Shown: positions 1-5,649 of the stretch, piece by piece
Position numbering within the stretch: position 1 is the stretch's first letter
Layout of the letters: every line of letters begins with the position of its first letter
Source of the DNA: Halothiobacillus neapolitanus
GTDB lineage: Bacteria; Pseudomonadota; Gammaproteobacteria; Halothiobacillales; Halothiobacillaceae
Length of the DNA stretch: 8,795 nt
Assembly (NCBI GenBank): GCA_020722165.1
Contig: DYLI01000028.1
Coordinates: forward strand, 1 to 8,795
Reading direction: 5' to 3'
Program-made: the position numbers and the translations under genes
Notes under the pieces: generated by a model
What the model was told of the DNA's origin: nothing
Database searches by the model: none
The model's input: the letters and a program-made list of their open reading frames with translations, nothing else

Positions 1-2
1 AC

Positions 3-122
3 TTAGGTTTGCGCATCCTCGCCCGCGAAATGGTTGATAGTCAGCAACAAAGCCGACCGCTAATGCGCCTTGCGCCCAACCTGCTGGCGGAAACAGCGGT
101 GTATCGGCTGGCGGCGAAATAA
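3..122 (+). CDS. C-terminal fragment of an unidentified protein (5' end outside window)
   Basis: An open frame enters from the left edge and gives 39 residues before a TAA stop. It starts LGLRILAREMVDSQQQ and ends AETAVYRLAAK. A strong hairpin terminator begins 2 bp after the stop, which supports a real gene end. The other two forward frames stop within the first 40 bases. The fragment has no membrane segment or motif that I recognise, so no function is given. It is convergent with the membrane-protein gene that ends at 170. Confidence 0.6.
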   Translation, partial: LGLRILAREMVDSQQQSRPLMRLAPNLLAETAVYRLAAK

Positions 123-124
123 AA

Positions 125-151
125 AAAACCCCGCGACTTAGGCGGGGTTTT
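125..151. terminator. Bidirectional Rho-independent terminator
   Basis: A perfect 10-bp inverted repeat (AAAACCCCGC / GCGGGGTTTT) encloses a 7-nt loop at 135-141. On the plus strand the stem is followed by four T's. On the minus strand it is followed by eight T's (121-128 read in reverse). It therefore ends both the rightward fragment, whose stop is at 122, and the leftward membrane-protein gene, whose stop is at 170. Confidence 0.92.
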
Positions 152-169
152 GCGTGAAGTTGCAAAGTA

Positions 170-1360
170 TCAGACAGCTCGCAGCAACTTGCGATTCAAC
201 CCAAAAATCAGCTGTACGGTCTTGAGTTGCACCCACACAAACGGGGCGAGCAGCAGGAAATACACCCAAGACAGCTTATCCACCAGCCCGGTGCCAACCA
301 GCCCCATATTGACGAAAAACACACCGAAGACGAAGAACGCCACGCCGGGGCAGACGAGGGCAAACGTACCCGCATTGCCTTTATCGCCGCGCACGTAATC
401 GCGGAAATAGCCCAAGCGATTCATCACCGCCCAGCCAATCAGGCCGAACAAAATCTGCACGGAAAGCACGGCGGCGGTCAGCACGAACAGCGACGAGGGG
501 TCGCCATGTACGCCAAAACCTTGATGCAGACCGTGACTCAAGCGAATCCAGGTAATGCCAAGCAAGGTAAGAATCGGGATCAGAATCCACAGGCTCGCGC
601 TGGCCGCCTCGCTGATACCGTGTTCCATCATGGCGTTAAAGCCCGTCACCAATTTAATCACCGCCAACAAGCTGGCCGTGGTGAAGAAGAACAGCGAGAA
701 CGCAATACTAAAAGCCACCGTAGTTTTTTCCGCGCTCATTGCGGCAGGTGCAGCCAGTCCAACCGCAATCATGGCAAGCGAGAAAATAGCGATCATGGGC
801 GCGAGGCTATTGCTGCTGGCAAAGTCCAGGCCGCCCTCACTCAACACGCGTGCGAAGTACGTCACCAAAATGCGCATGGCATACACGCCGACCGCCAGAA
901 ACGCCAGCAGCGCCGCCGGGAACAGCCATTCCACCACGCTCCACAGATTGGGCACAAACACCGCGCCGAGCGCGAACAGCACGTTAATGCTCATGGCCAG
1001 GGTCAGTGGAATCGCCATCAGGGTAATTTCCGCATTCGAGGTCGTCAGTTTGGGGAAGGCTTCGGTTTTTTTGAACAACGCATACTCTCGCAGATTCCAT
1101 GCCAGCAGGCGGAAGTGCAGATACGCAAAATACACGATCACGACAAGATCAAGCGCAATCAAGCTTGATACCAGTAAATTATCGCCCGTCAACAATGGCC
1201 AAAGATGATTGAAGGTTGCCATCGGCGAGCCGGGATGCGGGGTCATGAACAACAAATAGATGAAAAACGACACCGATAATCCGCCCGCGCCCAAGGCGGC
1301 GAGGAAATAAAGCGGCGAGTAACCCGCCCCAAGATTTTTGCGCAACATGCTTAACCCCAT
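170..1360 (-). CDS. Ten-helix integral membrane protein, TsoY-like / TehA-SLAC1-like
   Basis: The product is 396 residues and almost entirely hydrophobic. About ten membrane segments can be seen, near residues 17-38, 61-84, 113-137, 144-166, 187-207, 214-236, 256-273, 290-313, 333-355 and 361-385. There is no signal peptide or soluble domain, so it sits in the inner membrane. The layout resembles TehA/SLAC1-type ten-helix transporters. The N-terminal SPLYFLAALGAGG and the CPGVAFF stretch recall the family named TsoY (seleno)protein in public annotation. Both assignments are from memory, and the substrate is unknown. The only cysteine is C337, in helix 9 within CPG, encoded TGC. The start is uncertain: the first ATG (1360) lacks a clear ribosome site, while Met5 (ATG ending at 1348) has GGGG about 6 nt upstream. 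It is probably transcribed alone from the promoter at 1381-1409. Confidence 0.85.
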   Translation of the reverse strand: MGLSMLRKNLGAGYSPLYFLAALGAGGLSVSFFIYLLFMTPHPGSPMATFNHLWPLLTGDNLLVSSLIALDLVVIVYFAYLHFRLLAWNLREYALFKKTEAFPKLTTSNAEITLMAIPLTLAMSINVLFALGAVFVPNLWSVVEWLFPAALLAFLAVGVYAMRILVTYFARVLSEGGLDFASSNSLAPMIAIFSLAMIAVGLAAPAAMSAEKTTVAFSIAFSLFFFTTASLLAVIKLVTGFNAMMEHGISEAASASLWILIPILTLLGITWIRLSHGLHQGFGVHGDPSSLFVLTAAVLSVQILFGLIGWAVMNRLGYFRDYVRGDKGNAGTFALVCPGVAFFVFGVFFVNMGLVGTGLVDKLSWVYFLLLAPFVWVQLKTVQLIFGLNRKLLRAV

Positions 1361-1380
1361 AAGAAATGACTAATGGAGCG

Positions 1381-1409
1381 AGTTTAGGGGCAGAGCGTGA
1401 TCACATCAA
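1381..1409 (-). promoter_or_regulatory. Putative sigma70 promoter of the membrane-protein gene
   Basis: On the minus strand TTGATG (1404-1409) and TAAACT (1381-1386) are separated by exactly 17 bp. Each matches the sigma70 consensus at four of six positions. Initiation a few bases downstream would give a leader of roughly 10-15 nt before the ATG at 1360. An 8-bp palindrome GTGATCAC (1397-1404) lies across the end of the -35 box and the spacer and could be an operator half, but it matches no complete CRP or FNR site. The call rests on pattern matching alone. Confidence 0.4.
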
Positions 1410-1439
1410 CCTGTTTAATGAATGAATAAAACAAAATAC

Positions 1440-1568
1440 TAGCCACAGAGGACACTGAGATCACCGAGAAATATCGTAGCCCGGATGAAGCGAAGCGGAA
1501 TCCGGGAATGATCGTGAATGTCCTGCCCCCCTCCCCGGATTGCCTTCCGGGCTACAAGACTGTGGCTA
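1440..1568. repeat. Composite palindromic element A
   Basis: This 129-bp element has perfect 9-bp ends, TAGCCACAG at 1440-1448 and CTGTGGCTA at 1560-1568. Its left arm holds three CACNGAG heptamers, at 1444-1450, 1453-1459 and 1462-1468, exactly 9 bp apart. The centre is a REP-like palindrome listed separately. It begins 8 bp past the rsmB stop codon in the direction of transcription. The same end sequence and heptamers occur in element B at 3023-3218. It encodes no protein. It may be a non-autonomous mobile or REP/BIME-type repeat; its strong secondary structure could also end or stabilise the rsmB transcript. Confidence 0.75.
1476..1555. repeat. REP-like nested palindrome at the core of element A
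   Basis: The outer arms GTAGCCCGGA (1476-1485) and TCCGGGCTAC (1546-1555) are perfectly complementary. A second perfect pair, AATCCGGG (1499-1506) and CCCGGATT (1534-1541), is nested inside. Between them lies GATGAAGCGAAGCGG. From general knowledge, GTAGCCCGGATGAAGCG-type sequences recur as dispersed intergenic repeats in many proteobacterial genomes. As RNA this would fold into a long hairpin on either strand. Confidence 0.85.
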
Positions 1569-1576
1569 AAACGACG

Positions 1577-2950
1577 TTAAACCACGTCCTCAACAGGTTC
1601 CACCGTCGGCGCAACACGCTGCAAAACCGCCGCAAAAAATCCATCGGTGCCATGCTGTGCCGGGTCGAGCTTAAGCATATCGCCTACATTCGGCGGGGTA
1701 ATGCCCTGTTCGGCAAGAATCTCAGCGGCAGAAACCAGCTTGAAATCAGGATGATGCGCTAAAAACTGCTCAATAATGCGCTCGTTTTCTTCCGGCAAAA
1801 TCGAACAGGTGGCGTAAATCACCCGGCCTTGCGGCTTGAGCAAACGCACCGCACCGTCAAGCAGTGCGGCTTGCGTGGCATTCAACTCCTCAAGATCAAG
1901 CACGCGCCATTTCAAATCGGGATTGCGCCGCCAGGTGCCCGTGCCGGAGCAGGGCGCGTCAATTAAAATGCGGTCAAACATGCCTTTATTGCGCTTCAAA
2001 TGCGCGTCGGTCATGCCAGTAATTGCCACCGGGCGCACGTTCGACAAGCCCGCACGGCGCATTCTTGGAGTGAGTTTTTCCAAACGGTGCGCGGAAATAT
2101 CGGTGGCCATCAAGCTACCCTTACTCTGCATTAGTGCGCCGAGTTGCAGCGTCTTGCCGCCTGCGCCCGCGCACAAATCCAGCACGCGCTCGCCCGGCTT
2201 GGGCGCGACCAAGTGCCCAACCAACTGGCTGGCCTCGTCCTGCACTTCAAAAAGGCCTTCCTTAAACGCGGGCAGGCTGAACAATGGACGACGATCATGC
2301 CGACGCAGGCCATTCGGCGCATACGGTGTCAGCTCGGTCGCAAGACCCAATTCATCCAGCATGTGCTGAATATCGGCGCGCTTGGCCTTGAGCGTATTGA
2401 CACGAATATCCACCGGCGCGGGCTGATTCATCGCGGCGCACAAGACCAATAATTCCGGCTCGCTATACACCTGCAACAAACGCTCGGCCAACACATCCGG
2501 CAGATTGGCGCGCACGGCCAACGGAGCTTCATCGGCATTGCGCGCCAAATCATCCAAAGCCTGCGCCGCACCCTGATTTCCTAACCACTTGAGTACAAAG
2601 GTTTTATCCGCCCAATCCTGATCGAGCATAAAACCCGCCACCAGCATATTCCACTGTTTTTCACCCACGCCCATGCGCCAGGCCAAACTACGCCGCTGGC
2701 GCAGCACGCCGTAGACGCTTTCCGCCACGATGCCGCGATCGCGCGCGCCCATCTGCGGCAGCTTGCGGAAATGGTGATACAGCACTTGGTCGGCTGGCAC
2801 AGTGCCTTGGGCGATTTCCGTCAAAATACCCACCGCAAGGGCGAAATGATGGTAACGCGCCTGCGCCGTGCCGCGTGTGATTTGCTGCGCAGGGCGCGGC
2901 GTGGCGGTTTGAGCGGGCTCTTCGGGGAAAAGGCGTGGGATTAAAGACAT
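1577..2950 (-). CDS. rsmB: RsmB/NOP-family rRNA (cytosine-5) methyltransferase
   Basis: The 457-residue protein uses S-adenosylmethionine to methylate C5 of a cytosine in rRNA. If it is a true RsmB the target is C967 of 16S rRNA (E. coli numbering). An N-terminal NusB-like RNA-binding part lies near residues 33-110. The Rossmann methyltransferase domain follows, with the SAM loop DLCAGAGGKT (258-267), motif IV DAPCSGTG (331-338) holding the release cysteine C334, and motif VI TCS (381-383) holding the nucleophile C382. HGTDGFF (433-439) is the usual closing motif. Length is close to E. coli RsmB (429). The first 30 residues are rich in Pro, Thr and Gln and look like an extension. AGGGAGA ends 5 nt before the ATG and supports this start. 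The gene is isolated between repeat elements A and B. Family and chemistry are sure; the exact target base is inferred. Confidence 0.9.
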   Translation of the reverse strand: MSLIPRLFPEEPAQTATPRPAQQITRGTAQARYHHFALAVGILTEIAQGTVPADQVLYHHFRKLPQMGARDRGIVAESVYGVLRQRRSLAWRMGVGEKQWNMLVAGFMLDQDWADKTFVLKWLGNQGAAQALDDLARNADEAPLAVRANLPDVLAERLLQVYSEPELLVLCAAMNQPAPVDIRVNTLKAKRADIQHMLDELGLATELTPYAPNGLRRHDRRPLFSLPAFKEGLFEVQDEASQLVGHLVAPKPGERVLDLCAGAGGKTLQLGALMQSKGSLMATDISAHRLEKLTPRMRRAGLSNVRPVAITGMTDAHLKRNKGMFDRILIDAPCSGTGTWRRNPDLKWRVLDLEELNATQAALLDGAVRLLKPQGRVIYATCSILPEENERIIEQFLAHHPDFKLVSAAEILAEQGITPPNVGDMLKLDPAQHGTDGFFAAVLQRVAPTVEPVEDVV

Positions 2951-2970
2951 GAAAGTCTCCCTAATGATAA

Positions 2971-3002
2971 AAACATAAAAATGAAGCCCGCAGCGGCGGG
3001 CT
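2971..3002 (-). terminator. Probable Rho-independent terminator downstream of opgD
   Basis: A perfect 7-bp stem, AGCCCGC (2985-2991) with GCGGGCT (2996-3002), has a 4-nt loop. Read leftward it is followed by TCATTTTTATG and then another run of T's, as expected for a minus-strand terminator. It lies more than 220 bp past the opgD stop, with element B in between, so the element seems to have separated gene and terminator. It also sits 35 bp before the rsmB start, leaving little room for an rsmB promoter; I see no good one. Confidence 0.6.
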
Positions 3003-3075
3003 CAGGCGCAAAAAAAACCGAATTTAGCCACGGAGATCACGGAGGGCACAGAGCCAAAAGCAAGGTGGCTATCAG

Positions 3076-3117
3076 TGAGCCTGTCGAAGGGCATTAGGGT
3101 GGGCTTCGACAGGCTCA
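3076..3117. repeat. REP-like inverted repeat inside element B
   Basis: TGAGCCTGTCGAAG (3076-3089) and CTTCGACAGGCTCA (3104-3117) are perfect 14-bp inverted copies around a 14-nt loop. The TTCGACAGGCTCAGCCTGAA-type sequence is, from general knowledge, a widespread dispersed intergenic palindrome in proteobacteria. On either strand it would form a stable hairpin. Confidence 0.9.
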
Positions 3118-3146
3118 GCCTGAATGGTGGTATTCAAACTTCATCT

Positions 3147-3181
3147 GGCGGGATCAATAAGCACAGCTTTATCCGCCCGCC
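3147..3181. repeat. Second, imperfect palindrome inside element B
   Basis: GGCGGGAT (3147-3154) pairs imperfectly with ATCCGCCCGCC (3171-3181) around a short AT-rich centre. Read on the minus strand it begins GGCGGATAAAGC, similar to the GGCGGATAA-type intergenic repeats of other proteobacteria. The mismatches suggest a decayed copy. Confidence 0.5.
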
Positions 3182-3224
3182 ATACGACTCGCTAATCTCC
3201 GTGCCCTCTGTGGCTAAAAATCTG

Positions 3225-4805
3225 TTACGGCTGATACTGATACAACCAGGTTTCAGTCAACGGCTTGCCATCAACCTCTAGGTAAGCGCGGAATTCAACC
3301 GGCTCGCCACCATCCGCCGCAAGGTCGAACTCCGAGCGCCAGCGCGGGGTGTACCAGATCGGCTCGGTGCGCATTAAAGAGAGCGTGCCGCGTGAAGCCG
3401 TTACCACCACTTTCGGGCGCACGCCCCACGGAATGTTTTTCAGCGACTCGCCGTCCCACTCGATGACGAATTTCTTGGTATTGGCCGGATGCTCCTTGCC
3501 CGGTTCACCGCCGCGCCCGACGCGCAAGGCCACCGCGCGCGCCAGACTCACAGGAAAGTCAGGCTGATTTGCCAACCAGTGCAGGCGGTATTTGAAGCTG
3601 AAACTTGCCCCGCTCGAAGCCTGCTTTTCCGGCACCCAGAACACGCCAATGTTGTCATACACCTCATCGTCGGTCGGAATCTCGATCAACTGCACCCGAC
3701 CCTTGCCCCACTCGCCTACGGGTTCCACCCACACGCTGGGGCGGCGGTCATAGCTCACGCCATCCAGATAATGATCGTAATTGCGGTCGCGCTGCGCTAA
3801 GCCAAAACCCTTGGGGTTATGGTCGGTAAACGACGAGGCAATGATGCGATTCGGGTTGTTCAGTGGACGCGCAATGCGCTCGCCCGCCCCCGTCCACATT
3901 ACCAGCGTGTCGGAGTCATGCACTTCAGGCCGCCAGTCATGCGAATGTGCCGACGGGTATTCGGCATACCAGAACATGGAGGTCAGCGGCGCGATACCCA
4001 AACGCTCCACGGTCTTACGCATGAAAATGTGGTTTTCAATATCCATCACCACACCCTTGGTGCGCGAAATGGCAAAGCGGAACGCGCCCGTCACCGAGGG
4101 ACCATCCAACAGGGCATACACCACAACCGGATCGCCATCCTTGAGCGCAGGCTCGATCCAAAAGGAGCGGAAGTCGGGGAACTCTTCCGGCTCGCTACCG
4201 CCCACATTCAGTGCAATACCACGCGCCGACAGGCCAACTTGCCCAAGCTCACCCACGGCACGGAAATACGAGCCACCCTGAAAAGTCGCCCAAGGCTCCT
4301 TCTTCGTCCAATCGGCCTGATTGCGCGATTCCATAATCCATAATCCGGCAATGGCCGAATCGGTCGGCGCAAGCTGATTCATCGGACTGGCCGGGCCAAA
4401 GCTAAAGTAATCAGGGCGATAAAGAATTTCGCGTGCTTGCCCAGACTCTACCGAGAACATGCGCACCGACTTGGGAAAATAGGTTCCCACTGGACGGAAC
4501 GTGACCGGATAAGCCGATGGGCCTTTGCGCCACAGAGCGAGGTTGTAATTGAAATTGATACGCCCCTGCTCGTCGTAAGTGATCTTCTTGATCGCGTCGG
4601 GGTTCGGGCGTGGTGGCTCTTTGTAGGGTTTATCGGCCATTTCCTTGGCCATTTTGCGCAGCATGTCGAAATCAAACGGCTGGGCATCACCAAAGCTCAG
4701 ACCGGTTGCCTCGGCGGCTGCAAGCACCTCAGGCGTGAGTGCGCCAATAAATGGCAAACCCGCAAGCGCGGCTAAAAAACTACGGCGGGATAAGTCAACA
4801 GACAT
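3225..4805 (-). CDS. opgD: Periplasmic glucan biosynthesis protein D (OpgD/MdoD), Tat-exported
   Basis: The 526-residue protein belongs to the OpgG/OpgD family, which acts in the periplasm on the beta-1,2-glucan backbone of osmoregulated periplasmic glucans. E. coli OpgD controls glucan length, and the family is now classed as the beta-1,2-glucanases GH186. The N-terminus is a clear twin-arginine signal, SRRSFLAALAG (6-16), with likely cleavage near the Ala run at 29-32. The family signature is strong: FGLAQRDRNYDHYLD (334-348), RRPSVWVEPVGEWGKG (354-369), then EIPTDDEVYDN (375-385). Acidic residues in this region are candidates for catalysis, but I could not map the catalytic Asp exactly. 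CCGGAG ends 5 nt before the ATG and fits this start. The synthase gene opgH and opgG are absent from the window. A 53-bp gap after the phosphatase gene, with no clear terminator, allows co-transcription. Confidence 0.95.
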   Translation of the reverse strand: MSVDLSRRSFLAALAGLPFIGALTPEVLAAAEATGLSFGDAQPFDFDMLRKMAKEMADKPYKEPPRPNPDAIKKITYDEQGRINFNYNLALWRKGPSAYPVTFRPVGTYFPKSVRMFSVESGQAREILYRPDYFSFGPASPMNQLAPTDSAIAGLWIMESRNQADWTKKEPWATFQGGSYFRAVGELGQVGLSARGIALNVGGSEPEEFPDFRSFWIEPALKDGDPVVVYALLDGPSVTGAFRFAISRTKGVVMDIENHIFMRKTVERLGIAPLTSMFWYAEYPSAHSHDWRPEVHDSDTLVMWTGAGERIARPLNNPNRIIASSFTDHNPKGFGLAQRDRNYDHYLDGVSYDRRPSVWVEPVGEWGKGRVQLIEIPTDDEVYDNIGVFWVPEKQASSGASFSFKYRLHWLANQPDFPVSLARAVALRVGRGGEPGKEHPANTKKFVIEWDGESLKNIPWGVRPKVVVTASRGTLSLMRTEPIWYTPRWRSEFDLAADGGEPVEFRAYLEVDGKPLTETWLYQYQP

Positions 4806-4858
4806 AAAAACTCCGGCAACAAATCGATAGGATGATAATTAGGCGAGATTGTACGTGC

Positions 4859-5638
4859 TTAAGCCAATACCTTGCACCATTCTGCAAACAAACGCGCATC
4901 ACCCGCGCACACCGCCGAGCGTTTTTCCAGCGTATTGTTGAATACGGCCTCGCCATCCAGCGTGCGGCTATGCCCGCCCACTTCTTCCAGAATCAGATGC
5001 CCGGCGGCGTAATCCCACAAACCCTGCTTACCGTGCAGGTAAACATGAAAACGCCCTGCCGCCACCCAACACCAATCCAGCGCCACCGAACCAATCGAAC
5101 GCTGCGAACTGTAGGGCGGCTGCACCACCAGCCTCGTCGCCAATGCGGGGCTTAAACGCTTGAAATCAATACAGGCCAGCGTTTTGTCCAGTGGAATATC
5201 ATGCACAACAGGCTGCATCCTCTCGCCATTCAGCCAAGCACCCTCGCCACGCGCCGCGCTGAATATTTCATCGCGCATTACATCGAACACCACGCCCAGC
5301 ACCACCTGCCCAGCGCGAATCAGCGCCAAGGACGGGCCAAACAGCGGCACACCGGCAGAAAAATTGCTTGTACCATCCACCGGATCAAGCACCCACAGCC
5401 CCGTATCGGCGTGCTGCATCAGATGTTGCTGCTCCTCGGCACTCATTTCCTCGCCGAGAAACGGTATGTCCGGCCACAACGCCGCCAAATCGCGCTGCAC
5501 GCGGTTTTGCATTGCTGTATCCGCCTCGGTCAGCCACGAACCATCCGCTTTCAAATGCCCCGCCACCTTGCGATAACGCGGCAGGATTTCTTCCAAGGCT
5601 GCCCGGCGTACCAGTGCAGCAACGTCTTGAAATTCCAT
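4859..5638 (-). CDS. Inositol monophosphatase family phosphatase
   Basis: The 259-residue cytoplasmic, Mg2+-dependent sugar or nucleotide phosphatase has full family length. The metal-binding motifs are all present: LTEAD (36-40), GEE (62-64), WVLDPVDGTSNF (82-93) with the two metal aspartates D85 and D88, and WDYAAG (208-213) with D209. No catalytic residue appears to be missing. This superfamily includes SuhB-type inositol monophosphatases, CysQ-type PAP phosphatases and HisN-type histidinol phosphatases. The motifs do not decide among them, so I give no symbol. It starts 11 bp after the tamB stop with its ribosome site in that gap, so it is probably translationally coupled to tamB. Confidence 0.92.
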   Translation of the reverse strand: MEFQDVAALVRRAALEEILPRYRKVAGHLKADGSWLTEADTAMQNRVQRDLAALWPDIPFLGEEMSAEEQQHLMQHADTGLWVLDPVDGTSNFSAGVPLFGPSLALIRAGQVVLGVVFDVMRDEIFSAARGEGAWLNGERMQPVVHDIPLDKTLACIDFKRLSPALATRLVVQPPYSSQRSIGSVALDWCWVAAGRFHVYLHGKQGLWDYAAGHLILEEVGGHSRTLDGEAVFNNTLEKRSAVCAGDARLFAEWCKVLA

Positions 5639-5644
5639 AATTCA

Positions 5645-5648
5645 CTCC
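5645..5648 (-). promoter_or_regulatory. Shine-Dalgarno GGAG in the tamB/phosphatase junction
   Basis: Read leftward, the tamB TGA (5650-5652) is followed after one base by GGAG, then a 6-nt spacer and the phosphatase ATG. A ribosome ending on tamB would lie over this site. This fixes the phosphatase start at 5638 and suggests coupled translation. Confidence 0.8.
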
Positions 5649-5649
5649 A

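Larger units (their letters stand above)
3023..3218. repeat. Composite palindromic element B
   Basis: This element of about 196 bp has perfect 9-bp ends, TTTAGCCAC (3023-3031) and GTGGCTAAA (3210-3218). The pairing continues inward to 12 of 13 positions. The left arm carries CACNGAG heptamers at 3029-3035, 3038-3044 and 3047-3053. The right arm carries two inverted copies at 3206-3212 and 3197-3203 and a degenerate third at 3188-3194. Inside are two unrelated palindromes listed separately. It lies 6 bp past the opgD stop codon. It shares ends and heptamers with element A but not its core. No real protein is encoded in it. Confidence 0.75.

Noticed and set aside
227..1168. A 313-residue forward open frame antisense to the membrane-protein gene
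   Set aside because: It is extremely rich in His, Gln, Arg and Asn with no hydrophobic core, as expected for the complement of a hydrophobic gene, and it has no family motif.
1395..1410. CRP or FNR site in the membrane-protein promoter
   Set aside because: GTGATCAC is palindromic, but the TTGAT and ATCA halves are spaced 3 rather than 4 bp for FNR, and the CRP TGTGA-N6-TCACA pattern is absent.
1440..3218. CRISPR array or replication iterons from the regular 9-bp heptamers
   Set aside because: The units are far too short and have no spacers for CRISPR, and there is no DnaA box cluster, AT-rich unwinding region or replication gene nearby.
3075..3281. A 68-residue forward open frame across element B
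   Set aside because: It is made almost wholly of the palindromes of element B and runs into the antisense of opgD; no plausible start context.
4806..4858. A separate opgD promoter in the 53-bp gap
   Set aside because: TATCAT could serve as a -10 box, but I see no matching -35 at suitable spacing; too weak to list.
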